This document shows, piece by piece, positions 34,656 through 43,109 of a DNA stretch of 64,000 nucleotides. Numbering within the stretch: position 1 is the first letter of the stretch; every line of letters starts with the position of its first letter. This DNA is from Hymenobacter sp. BRD128 (GTDB taxonomy: Bacteria > Bacteroidota > Bacteroidia > Cytophagales > Hymenobacteraceae), in NCBI RefSeq assembly GCF_013256625.1, contig NZ_CP053908.1:3968001-4032000 (forward strand). The letters are read 5' to 3'. A program made the translations under genes and the position numbers. The notes under the pieces were generated by a model. It had not been told where the DNA came from and did not search any database. It saw nothing but the letters and a program-made list of their open reading frames with translations.

Positions 34656-35954
34656 TCAAAGCCCTTCGCGGAGCTGCCGCAGCTGCGCGGCAGCTTTGTC
34701 GGGCTGTTCGCGCCAGTAGTCGGCCAGCAGCGGGCCGATTTCCTGCTCGAAAACCAGGCGCAGCCACGCGCTAGCCTCGGCCGGCTGGGCGGGTGGTGCG
34801 CAGAAATAGCTGTGGCCAATTTCAAAATCGGGCCCTAATTCGGGGTCGGCGGCGATAATTTCATTTAGCGTCCGCATGCGCTCGGTCAACAAATCGATGA
34901 GTGGCTTGGGCACCTGGCTGGCTTGCAGCAACTTCCGGAGTGGCGCACCAAACTGCGGCGTCATGGCCACGAAGGCGAAGCGCCGCCGCAGGGCATAGTC
35001 GAGCGGGGCCAGCGAGCGGTCGGCCAGGTTGAGTGTGCCGATGAAGTACAGATTATCCGGCACGAAGAAGCGCGGCGCGCCGGGCGGCGCGTAGGGCAGG
35101 CGCAGGGCGTGGGCCGGGCCGCGCTTGTCGGGCTCCAGCAGCAGCAATAATTCGCCAAAAATGCGGGCCACGTTGCCGCGGTTCAACTCGTCAATCAGCA
35201 AAAAATACGGCTGGCTAGGGTCCTGGGCGGCGCGCTGGCACAGCAGCGGCAGCACCCCCGGCACCAGCTGAAACTGCCCCTTGGTGCCGGGCCGAAAGCC
35301 GAGCATAAAATCTTCGTAGCCGTAGCTGGGGTGAAACTGGATGAGCTCGATGCGGCGCTCGTCCTGGGCACCGAGCAGCAGCCAGGCCAGGCGGCGGGCC
35401 AGGTAGGTTTTGCCGGTGCCGGGGGGGCCTTGCAGCAGCAGCGCCCGGCGCCGACGCAGGCCCGCAAGACTGGCTTCTAGGTCATTATCAGTGATAAACA
35501 GTTCGGCTAGCGCATCGGTGCGGGAATAAGCTAGCGGGCTAGTGGCATAGGTGGTGCCGGGCTCGGCGGCCAGCGCGGCCGAGCTGAGCAGCGAGGTTTC
35601 GGAGCCGGTATACAGTTCTTCGGCTTGCTGCTCGGCGGCCTGGCCCTGGTCTTGGGCCGAGCCGGCGGCCAGCACCGGGCGCTTGGCCACGATGGTGAAG
35701 TCGAGGGCTTCGAGCAGGGCGTTGGTGGGCTGGCCGGCGCCGTGGGGCCAGCGCGCCTGCGGGTCGGAGTGGGCTAGCCGATAAGCCAGCTCGGCCACGG
35801 CGCGGGGCGGGTAGCGGCGGCCCCGGTACAGCAGCTCGTACACGGTGCTGGGCGGCAGGCGGCGGCCTTCGCGCTCTACCAGGCGCAGGGCGCGCAGTAC
35901 TTGTTCGCGGGTGAGGGGGGCGGCAGGCGGGAGAGAAGCGGCGGTGGTCGTCAC
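34656..35954 (-). CDS. mcrB: McrB-like AAA+ restriction motor with N-terminal DNA-reading domain
   Basis: A ~432-residue AAA+ protein. The motor has Walker A LLQGPPGTGKTYLARRLAWL, Walker B FLLIDELNRGNVARIFGELL, and FIGTLNLADRSLAPLDYALR, where classical McrB has the GTP-selecting MNTADRS, so the nucleotide may differ. The N-terminal ~85 residues (TREQVLRALRLVEREG, TVYELLYRGRRYPPRAVAEL) match the small module found at the N terminus of several McrB-like and HNH restriction proteins, presumably the modified-base reader. The GTG at 35954 is chosen because TTCTTTTG (35966-35959) ends four bases before it; a GTG at 35969 is also possible. The reader assignment is inference. Confidence 0.88.
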   Translation of the reverse strand: MTTTAASLPPAAPLTREQVLRALRLVEREGRRLPPSTVYELLYRGRRYPPRAVAELAYRLAHSDPQARWPHGAGQPTNALLEALDFTIVAKRPVLAAGSAQDQGQAAEQQAEELYTGSETSLLSSAALAAEPGTTYATSPLAYSRTDALAELFITDNDLEASLAGLRRRRALLLQGPPGTGKTYLARRLAWLLLGAQDERRIELIQFHPSYGYEDFMLGFRPGTKGQFQLVPGVLPLLCQRAAQDPSQPYFLLIDELNRGNVARIFGELLLLLEPDKRGPAHALRLPYAPPGAPRFFVPDNLYFIGTLNLADRSLAPLDYALRRRFAFVAMTPQFGAPLRKLLQASQVPKPLIDLLTERMRTLNEIIAADPELGPDFEIGHSYFCAPPAQPAEASAWLRLVFEQEIGPLLADYWREQPDKAAAQLRQLREGL

Positions 35955-35997
35955 GGTGCAAAAGAACACGTACTGGCAAGGAGTGGTGCCGGTTGCC

Positions 35998-36032
35998 GGG
36001 GCCGCAGCGGGGCCGCCACCCGCTGCGGCCCC
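35998..36032. other. GC-only hairpin in the mcrB-histidine kinase divergent region
   Basis: GGGGCCGCAGCGGG (35998-36011) and its exact complement (36019-36032) surround a 7-base loop. It lies midway in the 100-bp gap between the two divergent genes, where it could insulate them or bind a regulator. No T-run is attached. Confidence 0.55.
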
Positions 36033-36058
36033 GCTAACCTAGCCAGCCGCTGGTTGTT

Positions 36059-37465
36059 ATGCTAACTATGGCTCAGCAACTTCCCTCCGACCCCGCCGCG
36101 CTCAGTAGCATTACTGCTTTCCAAAACCTGCCGGCCGATGTGCTGACCTGGCTCAGCGAGCACGGCGAGCTGTGCCGCTACGCCGACGGCGAAACCATCG
36201 TGCAAGCCGGCGAGCCCGCCAGCCGGATGCTAGCCGTGGTGGCCGGGGGCATGCAGTATTACCGCCCCGACAACGGCCGCAACGAGCCGGTATTTCGGGT
36301 GGAGGCGGGGCGCGTAACGGGCGTTTTGCCCTATTCCAGGCTGCAAATATCTAAAGGCCAGGGCCTGGCCGTGGGCGAAACCATACTCTACCTGCTGCCG
36401 CGCACCGAGTTTCCGGCCCTGGAGCAGGTGAGCCCCGAGCTGGTGCAGCGGCTGGTGGGTATTATGAGCGACCGGGCCCGCGACGAAGTGCGCGCCCAGG
36501 AGCGCGACGACAAGCTGCGGGCGCTGGGCAAGCTTTCGGCCGGCCTGGCCCACGAGCTCAATAATCCCGCCGCTGCCATTGCCCGCGCCGCCGACACGCT
36601 GGGGATTATGCTCAAAAACAAGCCGGTATTATTAAAAAACCTGCTGCTGGCCTGCCCGCCCGCCGAGGCCGTGGCGGCGCTGCTGAGCGCCGGTATTCCC
36701 GAAGCAGCGGCGCCGCTCCGCTCGGCCCTGGCCCGCGCCGACTGCGAAGACGAGCTGGCCGACTGGCTCGAAACCCAGGGCTGCGAAGATGGCTACGCGC
36801 TGGCCCCCAGCCTGCTCGATGCCGGCCATACCGCCGCCACGCTGGCGCCCCTGGTGGCGCCGCTGCCCGCCCCGGCCCGGCCGCCGGCCCTGGCCTGGCT
36901 CGAAGGCCACCTGGCCGTGGTGCGGCTGAGCCGCGACATTCACGAGGCTAGCCAGCGCATCAGTACGCTGGTGGGCAATGTGAAAGCGTACTCGCACATG
37001 GACCGCGCCGGGGGCCGCGAGCCGCTGGCCGTGACGGCCGGCCTCGACAGCACCCTTAATATCTTTGACCATGCCCTGCGCCAGAAAAACGTGCAGCTCA
37101 CGCGCGCCTACGCGCCCGATGTGCCGCCGGTGCTGGCCGAAGCCGGCCAGCTCAACCAGGTGTGGACCAACCTGATAGACAATGCCATTGATGCCTTGCC
37201 CGCCGCGGGCGGTACCCTGGCGGTGCAAACTGTAAAGCAACCGGGTGGCGTGTGCGTTAGTATCATTGACAATGGCAGCGGCATCTCGCCCGAGGTGCTG
37301 GCGCATATGTTTGAGCCCTTCTACACCACCAAGCCGGCCGGGGAGGGCAGCGGCCTGGGCCTCGACATTGCCCGGCGCATTGTGCAGGAGCACGGCGGCC
37401 GGCTAGCGGCGCAGTCGGTGCCCGGCCGCACTGAGTTTTCCGTATGGCTGCCCGTGGCTAGCTAA
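36059..37465 (+). CDS. Cyclic-nucleotide-binding-domain sensor histidine kinase
   Basis: A 468-residue cytosolic kinase with no membrane helix. Residues about 15-130 form a cNMP-binding beta-roll (LCRYADGETIVQAGEPASRM), lacking a perfect phosphate cassette, so the ligand is uncertain. The dimerisation box is LGKLSAGLAHELNNPAAAIA with the phosphorylated His. The ATPase has N-box QVWTNLIDNAIDALP, G1 VSIIDNGSGISPEV, F-box MFEPFYTTKPAGEGSGLGLD and a G3 end. It ends seven bases before the receiver-reductase gene, so they form one two-component unit. This kind of kinase next to a fused receiver/thioredoxin-reductase is known in several bacteria; its physiological signal is not. Confidence 0.92.
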   Translation: MLTMAQQLPSDPAALSSITAFQNLPADVLTWLSEHGELCRYADGETIVQAGEPASRMLAVVAGGMQYYRPDNGRNEPVFRVEAGRVTGVLPYSRLQISKGQGLAVGETILYLLPRTEFPALEQVSPELVQRLVGIMSDRARDEVRAQERDDKLRALGKLSAGLAHELNNPAAAIARAADTLGIMLKNKPVLLKNLLLACPPAEAVAALLSAGIPEAAAPLRSALARADCEDELADWLETQGCEDGYALAPSLLDAGHTAATLAPLVAPLPAPARPPALAWLEGHLAVVRLSRDIHEASQRISTLVGNVKAYSHMDRAGGREPLAVTAGLDSTLNIFDHALRQKNVQLTRAYAPDVPPVLAEAGQLNQVWTNLIDNAIDALPAAGGTLAVQTVKQPGGVCVSIIDNGSGISPEVLAHMFEPFYTTKPAGEGSGLGLDIARRIVQEHGGRLAAQSVPGRTEFSVWLPVAS

Positions 37466-37471
37466 CTCCTT

Positions 37472-39130
37472 ATGAAAAAACCAATTATCCTCACCGCCGA
37501 CGACGATGCCCAGGTGCTGGCGGCCATCACGCGCGACCTGCGCCAGGAGTTTCGCTCAGACTACCGCATCCTGAGCGTGGGCTCCGGGGCCGAAGCCCTG
37601 GCGACCCTCACCGAGCTGCGCGCCCGCGCCGACGAGCCACTGGCCTTAGTACTGGCCGACCAGCGCATGCCCGAGGTCGAAGGCGTGGAGGTGCTCACCC
37701 GCGCCCGCGAGCTGTTTCCCGAAGCCAAGCGCGTGCTGCTCACGGCCTACGCCGACACCACGGCGGCCATCAAGGCCATCAATTCGGCGCAGCTCGACTA
37801 CTATTTGCTCAAGCCCTGGGACCCGCCCGAGCAGCTGCTCTATCCCACGCTGCACGACTTGCTGGCTAGCTGGCAGGCTAGCTACCGGCCGGCCTTCGCC
37901 GGCCTGCGGCTCATTGGCTTCCAGTGGTCGCCGCTTTCGCACGAACTCAAGGATTTTTTGAGCGGCTACATGGTGGGCTATCAATGGCTTGATTACGAGA
38001 AAGATGCCGAAGCCAAGGTGCTGCTCGAAGCCAATGGCTTCAAGGCCGAAGACCTGCCGGTCGTTATCTGCCCCGATAGCAAGGCCGTGGCTAAGCCCGA
38101 CAAGCTCGACCTGGCTAGGCACCTGGGCTTGCTGGTCGATGCGCAGCAAGAATTGTATGACGTGGTAGTGGTGGGTGCCGGGCCGGCGGGGCTGGCCGCT
38201 GCCGTGTACGGCGCCTCCGAAGGGCTGAAAACGCTCATTATCGAGCGCCAAACGCCCGGTGGGCAGGCCGGCTCGTCGTCGCGCATCGAAAACTACCTGG
38301 GCTTCCCCACCGGCCTGAGCGGGGCCGAGCTGGCCCACCGCGCCTGGAGCCAGGCTACGCGCCTCGGGGCCGAGTTTATGGCCCCGCAGGAAGTGGTGAG
38401 TATGTGCATTCAGGATGGGTACAAGGTGCTGACGCTGAGTGATAAAAAAGAAATAAAAGCGCGCGCGGTGGTGCTGACTACCGGCGTGAGCTACCGCGTG
38501 CTGAATGCGCCGGGCCTCGACCGTCTTAGCGGCGCGGGCGTGTACTACGGGGCGGCGCGCACCGAGGCCCGCAGCTGCAGCGCGCAGCCGGTGTACATCA
38601 TCGGCGGGGGCAATTCGGCGGGGCAGGCGGCCATGTATTTGTCTACGTATGCCTCGCGGGTATTCATCGTGATTCGTGGGGAAAGCCTGGCTGCCAGCAT
38701 GTCGGCCTACCTTATTGAGCAGATTGCCCAGACGCCAAACATCGAGATTTTGCCCTGCACCCAGGTGCGTGAGGCCTGTGGCCAGCAGTCGCTCGAAGCC
38801 GTGGTGATTCAGCAGGAAGGCCACGAGCCGGAGAAGCGGCCGGCGCGGGCGCTGTTTATCTTCATCGGGGCCAAGCCCAGCACCGAGTGGGTGTGCCACC
38901 TGGCCCTGTGCGACCCCAAGGGCTACCTGCTCACCGGCCGCGACCTGGTGGCCGACCCGCGCTACAAAGCGTCCTGGAAAAAAGGCCGGGAGCCTTATTT
39001 GCTCGAGACTTGCGTGCCCGGCATGTTTGCGGCCGGCGATGGCCGGGCCGGCGCGATGGCCCGCGTCGCCTCGGCCGTGGGCGAGGGCAGCATGGCCATC
39101 AAGTTTGTGCACCAATATTTAGATGAGTAG
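37472..39130 (+). CDS. Fused response regulator / thioredoxin-reductase-like flavoprotein
   Basis: A 552-residue three-part protein. Residues 1-130 are a receiver domain with acidic pocket TADDDAQV, acceptor Asp63 in LADQRMPEVEG, and LLTAY and LKPWD. Residues about 145-215 are a thioredoxin/glutaredoxin-like linker (SYRPAFAGLRLIGFQW). From 225 on it is a TrxR-like FAD/NADPH module: VVVGAGPAGLAAAVYGA, IERQTPGGQAG, VYIIGGGNSAGQAAMYL and FAAGDGRAGAMARVASAVGE. Where TrxR has the redox pair CAxC, this reads GAGVYYGAARTEARSC, so the dithiol is absent. It is probably activated by the adjacent kinase, but the output reaction is unknown. Confidence 0.9.
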   Translation: MKKPIILTADDDAQVLAAITRDLRQEFRSDYRILSVGSGAEALATLTELRARADEPLALVLADQRMPEVEGVEVLTRARELFPEAKRVLLTAYADTTAAIKAINSAQLDYYLLKPWDPPEQLLYPTLHDLLASWQASYRPAFAGLRLIGFQWSPLSHELKDFLSGYMVGYQWLDYEKDAEAKVLLEANGFKAEDLPVVICPDSKAVAKPDKLDLARHLGLLVDAQQELYDVVVVGAGPAGLAAAVYGASEGLKTLIIERQTPGGQAGSSSRIENYLGFPTGLSGAELAHRAWSQATRLGAEFMAPQEVVSMCIQDGYKVLTLSDKKEIKARAVVLTTGVSYRVLNAPGLDRLSGAGVYYGAARTEARSCSAQPVYIIGGGNSAGQAAMYLSTYASRVFIVIRGESLAASMSAYLIEQIAQTPNIEILPCTQVREACGQQSLEAVVIQQEGHEPEKRPARALFIFIGAKPSTEWVCHLALCDPKGYLLTGRDLVADPRYKASWKKGREPYLLETCVPGMFAAGDGRAGAMARVASAVGEGSMAIKFVHQYLDE

Positions 39131-39155
39131 CGCAAAGCCGGCGCTTCGCGCTACT
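39128..39155. terminator. Hairpin between converging genes
   Basis: GTAGCGCAAAGC (39128-39139) pairs with GCTTCGCGCTAC (39144-39155) with one mismatch. It overlaps the stop codon of the receiver-reductase gene and lies just beyond the end of the acyltransferase gene, serving both strands. Confidence 0.55.
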
Positions 39156-39161
39156 CATGCG

Positions 39162-40511
39162 CTACTTGCTCAGGTAAGCGGCCCGTGCCTCGTCTAGCAG
39201 GCTTAGCACGGCAGCGCGCTGGCTTTGCAGGCTAGCGAGCGCGGTGGCTGGCAGCTGCCGCACTTGCAGGCGCTCGAGGCGGGCGCGCAGCGTTTGCCAG
39301 TAGCCGAGCGCGTAGAAGCCAGCTGGGGGTAAGCTTATGCTAAACAATAAGGTAAGACGCCAGTCGTGCGTGAGCCAGTGCTGCACGGCGGCGGTCTCCA
39401 GGGCGTAGGCTAGCGGGAAAGTGACCATGCCCACGCTCAGCATAATGGCTGCGATGAACGCCGTATCCTTGGTGGCGCGGTAGGCTATTTCGGCGGGTAA
39501 TTTGTAAGGTAAATAATTGCTTAGGAAGCCGTATAACCATACCGGGAAACCCAAAATCAGGTTCAGGTAGTCGGCTAGCCGGGTGCCGGGGCGCTGGCTT
39601 TGGTCGAGGGCGGCGTCATCAATTTTGTGGGTTTCCAGGCTAGCCAGGTAGGTGCCGAGGGCGGCGCGCAGGGCGGCCAGCCGGCCGGCGTCGTGCTGCT
39701 CAAACCAGGCCACGGCATCGAGCAGGGTGCGGCTGAGCTGGAAGTTGTCGTAGAGCGTGCTTGGGTCGTCGTCGGGGTTGAGATGGTCACCAAATGTGCG
39801 CTCGACCTGCTGGGCTAGTTGGTCATCCTGCGCATCGCGGCTGATGATAAGCCGGCGCGTGAGGCGCTGGCGAATTTCCTCGGTCAGCTCGTCGGCGGCG
39901 GTTTCGGGGTCGCGGCGGTAGCTGGCGGCGTAGTCGGCCACCACGATGGGCGGGGCCACGTTCAGCAGCACATCGGAGCGAAAGCGCGTGGGGTCGAAGT
40001 AGTTGGTGCCCACGCACACAATAGTGAGGCCCAGCTTGAAGTCGTGCCGGGCCTCGGTGCCCAGCGCAATGCGGGCGGCGCCGGTTTTGAGCGGGCGCAG
40101 GCGGCGCTCGCTTACGCTGGTGCCTTCCGGAAAAATCATGACCGTGCCGCCGCGCTCCAGGTAGTCGTAGCAGCGGCCAAAGCTGGCCTCGTTGCTGGCC
40201 GTCAGCTGCTGCGGGCTAGGGGCGTCGGCGCCTTCCGCATCCTGCCGCCGGTAGATGGGAATGCAGTTGCCCGAGCGCATAATAGCCCCGAGAATGGGGT
40301 TTTTGAAAAACGTGCTTTTGGCCAGAAACGCGATGGGTTGGTGGCGCTGCACGGCCGTCACGAGCGGGTCCATGAGCGTGTTGGGGTGGTTGCTGCACAG
40401 CAGAAGCGGGCCGGGCTGGCGCAGGCGCTCGCGGTGGCGCACCTCGAGGCGGCGGAAAAACACGCGTAGCCCCACGCGCACCAAGGGCTTCATAACGGTG
40501 TAGAAGAGCAT
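39162..40511 (-). CDS. PlsC-type acyltransferase (1-acyl-sn-glycerol-3-phosphate acyltransferase family)
   Basis: A 449-residue membrane-associated acyltransferase. The catalytic block is LLLCSNHPNTLMDPLVTAVQ, an NHPNxxxDP variant of NHx4D. Block III is GTVMIFPEGTSVSERRLRPL and block IV includes VCVGTNYF. The C-terminal half (residues 250-449) carries two or three hydrophobic segments (YLNLILGFPVWLYGFLSNYL, FIAAIMLSVGMVTFPLAYAL). Such large two-part enzymes are typical of Bacteroidota and probably make phospholipids or acylate another acceptor. TAAACTTG on the - strand, one base off the -7 consensus, lies seven bases before the ATG. Confidence 0.9.
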   Translation of the reverse strand: MLFYTVMKPLVRVGLRVFFRRLEVRHRERLRQPGPLLLCSNHPNTLMDPLVTAVQRHQPIAFLAKSTFFKNPILGAIMRSGNCIPIYRRQDAEGADAPSPQQLTASNEASFGRCYDYLERGGTVMIFPEGTSVSERRLRPLKTGAARIALGTEARHDFKLGLTIVCVGTNYFDPTRFRSDVLLNVAPPIVVADYAASYRRDPETAADELTEEIRQRLTRRLIISRDAQDDQLAQQVERTFGDHLNPDDDPSTLYDNFQLSRTLLDAVAWFEQHDAGRLAALRAALGTYLASLETHKIDDAALDQSQRPGTRLADYLNLILGFPVWLYGFLSNYLPYKLPAEIAYRATKDTAFIAAIMLSVGMVTFPLAYALETAAVQHWLTHDWRLTLLFSISLPPAGFYALGYWQTLRARLERLQVRQLPATALASLQSQRAAVLSLLDEARAAYLSK

Positions 40512-40530
40512 AGGCGGGCAAGTTTACGCA

Positions 40531-40564
40531 AAAAGGGCCGGCTGCCTTGGCAGCCGGCCCTTTT
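40531..40564. terminator. Strong hairpin terminator
   Basis: AAAAGGGCCGGCTGCC (40531-40546), TT, and GGCAGCCGGCCCTTTT (40549-40564) are exactly complementary with T and A tails on both sides. It lies downstream of the 277-residue protein gene and upstream of the acyltransferase gene on the - strand. Confidence 0.85.
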
Positions 40565-40588
40565 CAGGCTTGGCGCAAGCTGGCGGGC

Positions 40589-41422
40589 CTAGTAGGCGCT
40601 GCTCAGCTGGTCGAGGTTATTCGGGTTCTGGCTGCCCGAGGTGTTGGCGTCGTAGCGAGTACCAGCTGCCGGGCCCTGGTCACGGCGCTGGGCGCTGCCG
40701 GGCTGTGCATGCTCCTCATGCTGGCCATAGCCAAACGAGCTGCCCACGCTGGTACTGCGGTTGCTCGACTGGCGGCTGCTGCCAAAATCATTGCTGTGTG
40801 AAGGCGCCGAAGTGTAGCCGCTACCCGAAGTAACACGGTTGCGGCCGGGTTGCGGCTGGCCCTGCTGGCCCGTGGGCGAGCCGTAGCGCGAGGCACCCCA
40901 GGGGCGCTGGCCTTTGCGGTCGTAGGCATAATCGCCATCCTTAGGATGGGGCTGGTGGTCGAAGGGCGAGCGGCGGGCCTTGTGGCGATATTCACCATCC
41001 TCATCCTTATGTTTCTTATGCTTGCCGCCCCGCGTAGCCAAGAAAGCAATGCCGGCTGCCAGCAAGCCCACACCTACTGCTTTTTGCGTGGTAGTCAGGC
41101 CGTTTACGCTAGTTAAGGCTTTATTGCCCAGGTCTTTGGCCGACTGAGGGAGCTGCTGCGCCTTATCACTGATGCCGGAGTCATCCAGCCATTTTTTGCC
41201 GCTGGCTAAGGCATTATGTAGCGTACCCTGCACCCCACCCGCCGAGGGCTGGCTAGCAGGCGTAGTATAATCGGTCGGGTATTTGCCGGTGCCGGTGGCG
41301 TGGGCCGCCGTGGTCGAAAACTGCCCGTCCGTGCCCGAAGTAGCGGCGTTGGAAGAGCCTGAATAAGAAGGGGTAGTTGAGCCAGGATAGCCGTTGTTCG
41401 GCTGGGTGGGGGTAGGTTCCAT
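40589..41422 (-). CDS. Hypothetical protein with one membrane helix and a disordered tail
   Basis: A 277-residue protein, low complexity in most parts. Residues 1-70 are Ser/Thr/Pro/Gly-rich; residues 75-110 include SGKKWLDDSGISDKAQQLPQ, which may be helical; a hydrophobic segment VGVGLLAAGIAFLATRGG spans about 122-139. It is followed by a strongly basic stretch (KHKKHKDEDGEYRHKARRSP) and a long Gln/Ser/Gly tail. It resembles stress-linked YtxH-like or DUF-type envelope proteins, without a firm family. The ATG at 41422 is used. Confidence 0.6.
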   Translation of the reverse strand: MEPTPTQPNNGYPGSTTPSYSGSSNAATSGTDGQFSTTAAHATGTGKYPTDYTTPASQPSAGGVQGTLHNALASGKKWLDDSGISDKAQQLPQSAKDLGNKALTSVNGLTTTQKAVGVGLLAAGIAFLATRGGKHKKHKDEDGEYRHKARRSPFDHQPHPKDGDYAYDRKGQRPWGASRYGSPTGQQGQPQPGRNRVTSGSGYTSAPSHSNDFGSSRQSSNRSTSVGSSFGYGQHEEHAQPGSAQRRDQGPAAGTRYDANTSGSQNPNNLDQLSSAY

Positions 41423-41559
41423 GAGCGAAGAGTAAAGAGAAAAGGATAGAAAAGCCCTTGCAATGAGGACCACTCCTCTTGTATTCGTAAGTTCAAGCCC
41501 ATAGGTTGCGAAGCCTGTTTCACACCGCAGGTCCGAGGCAGTTCTAACCTCTACAGTAC

Positions 41560-41999
41560 CTCCTAGCCAAGTGGCCTGGCCCAGGTGCTCGACCTAGTAC
41601 TGATGCAATTGCCTAAATAATTCCGGCGCCGTGAGGCTGGCAGCAGGAGCCTGGGCACGTCGTGGTAAAAGGTGGCATTGCCAGCCGCCGCCCCGAGCAC
41701 CGGCAGCCCAAACAGCGACAACTGCCGCGCGCCGCGCTTGCCCGTGATGCGCCCCACAATTTCCCAGACGTGGCTAGCCAGGGCTTGGCTCGAAAATTAG
41801 CAGGCGCTGCCAGGCCAACGGCGTAGTGCCGGCGGCTAGCGGTGCTAGGCAAGTAATTGTCCTCTTTGCTGATACGGACCGCAGGCTTCATTGACTGCTC
41901 ATGTAAAGAAACGGTAACCAATAGGGCATCTTCATCTTTCACGCGAACAACCCATTGAGCTAGCCGTTTCCCTAACGCAACCTCCTCTTTAGTGCGCTA
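41560..41999 (-). pseudogene. Possible decayed gene remnant
   Basis: The 580-bp gap between 41423 and 42003 has no intact gene. On the - strand a frame open from about 41999 reads like protein (RTKEEVALGKRLAQWVV, then VKDEDALLVTVSLHEQSMKP and ISKEDNYLPSTAS) with no obvious start. A second frame nearby reads ASHVWEIVGRITGKRGARQL and LFGLPVLGAAAGNATFYHDV. The two could be parts of one gene broken by a frameshift, since the break is near 41800. I cannot name the family, and they may also be chance. Confidence 0.3.
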
Positions 42000-42003
42000 G
42001 CCC

Positions 42004-42735
42004 ATGTTTCGGTTTCAGAATAAAATTTGCCTCGTTACGGGCGCTACTTCCGGCATTGGCCGGGCCACGGCCGTGCGCCTGGGTCGCGAAGGGGCCACCG
42101 TGGTGTGCCTGGGCCGCGAGGTGAAGGCGGGCCACGCGGTGGAGGCCGAGATAAAAGCCGGCGGCAGCGAGGCACTATTCATCAAAACCGACGTGGGCCG
42201 CGATGCCGACCTGGTGCACGCCGTGGAGCAGACCCTGGCCCGCTTCCAGCGCATTGATATTTTGGTGAATGACGCGGCCATGATGACGTTTACACCCATT
42301 CTGGAGCTGGACCCCGCCGATTGGGACCAGGTGATGAACGTGAACCTACGGGCGCTTTTCCGCCTCTGCCAGCTCTGCGTGCCCCACATGAAAGGCGGCG
42401 CCGTGGTAGCCGTGAGCTCGGTGCACGCCTTCCAGAGCACCCCCAATGTGGCGCCCTACGCCACCAGCAAGGGCGGCCTCGAAGCGTTTGTGCGCGGCCT
42501 TAGCCTCGAAATTCCCTACACACAGGCCCGCATCAACGCCGTGGCGCCCGGCGCCGTCGAAACACCCATGCTGCGCAGCAACCCCAACGTGGTGAATGGT
42601 ACCGAGAAAATAACCGGCCAGATTGGAACGCCCGACGAGTTGGCCGCCGCCATCTGCTTCCTGGCTTCCGACGAGGCGAGCTTTATCAACGGCAGCACCC
42701 TGGCCGTGGACGGTGGCCGGCTAGCGCAATTGTAA
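42004..42735 (+). CDS. SDR family NAD(P)-dependent oxidoreductase
   Basis: A 243-residue classical short-chain dehydrogenase/reductase. The cofactor loop is LVTGATSGIGRATAVRLGRE, with Arg near the second strand (CLGREV) suggesting NADP(H). It has ILVNDAAMM where most have NNAG, VVAVSSVHAF with the catalytic Ser, and APYATSKGGLEAFVRGLSLE with Tyr and Lys. RINAVAPGAVETPM and FINGSTLAVDGG complete the family pattern. The substrate is unknown. The ATG at 42004 is three bases into a short leader. It is a single gene. Confidence 0.93.
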   Translation: MFRFQNKICLVTGATSGIGRATAVRLGREGATVVCLGREVKAGHAVEAEIKAGGSEALFIKTDVGRDADLVHAVEQTLARFQRIDILVNDAAMMTFTPILELDPADWDQVMNVNLRALFRLCQLCVPHMKGGAVVAVSSVHAFQSTPNVAPYATSKGGLEAFVRGLSLEIPYTQARINAVAPGAVETPMLRSNPNVVNGTEKITGQIGTPDELAAAICFLASDEASFINGSTLAVDGGRLAQL

Positions 42736-42759
42736 GCTAGTGCGCTAGCTAATAGGTTA

Positions 42760-43101
42760 TTAAATTTGTGTTGACTGGCTAGCCCCGCTACCAGCCCGCG
42801 CCAGCATGTGGTGCCGGGCACCTTCGCGCGCCTCCACCTCAAACTTATTCTGATAGTAGCCCACCCGCGCCGACTCGAGCAAATATTCCCATAAAAAGCG
42901 CACGCGACCTAGGTCGCGTACCTGGCGCAGGTGCACTTGCTCGTGCGCCACCCATTCGGCATCGGCCAGAAATTCTTCGCGGGTGGCGCCGCTCAAATGC
43001 ACGGTTTGGCCCAGCACCATGGCCACGCGCGGGGCGCGGCCCAGCACCAGCCGCGCAATGCGGGCCAGGGGCGAGTTGACGAGAGTGCGGGGTTGGCTCA
43101 T
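42760..43101 (-). CDS. Small HExxH metallopeptidase-like protein (DUF4157-like)
   Basis: A 113-residue protein with a metalloprotease signature: WVAHEQVHLRQVRDLG holds HExxH, and FEVEAREGARHH some 30 residues later provides a possible third Glu ligand. The N-terminal part, VAMVLGQTVHLSGATREEF, fits the DUF4157-like entry. Members of such small families are often core domains of larger toxins or stand alone in Bacteroidota. No signal peptide is seen. It converges with the SDR gene and is divergent from the NlpC/P60 gene across a 320-bp gap. Confidence 0.7.
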   Translation of the reverse strand: MSQPRTLVNSPLARIARLVLGRAPRVAMVLGQTVHLSGATREEFLADAEWVAHEQVHLRQVRDLGRVRFLWEYLLESARVGYYQNKFEVEAREGARHHMLARAGSGASQSTQI

Positions 43102-43109
43102 TTGTATAA

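Noticed and set aside
37646..39115. A 489-codon open frame on the - strand opposite the receiver-reductase gene.
   Set aside because: Shadow frame of a GC-rich gene: composition is His/Arg/Gly-rich, no start context, and the + strand protein is fully explained.
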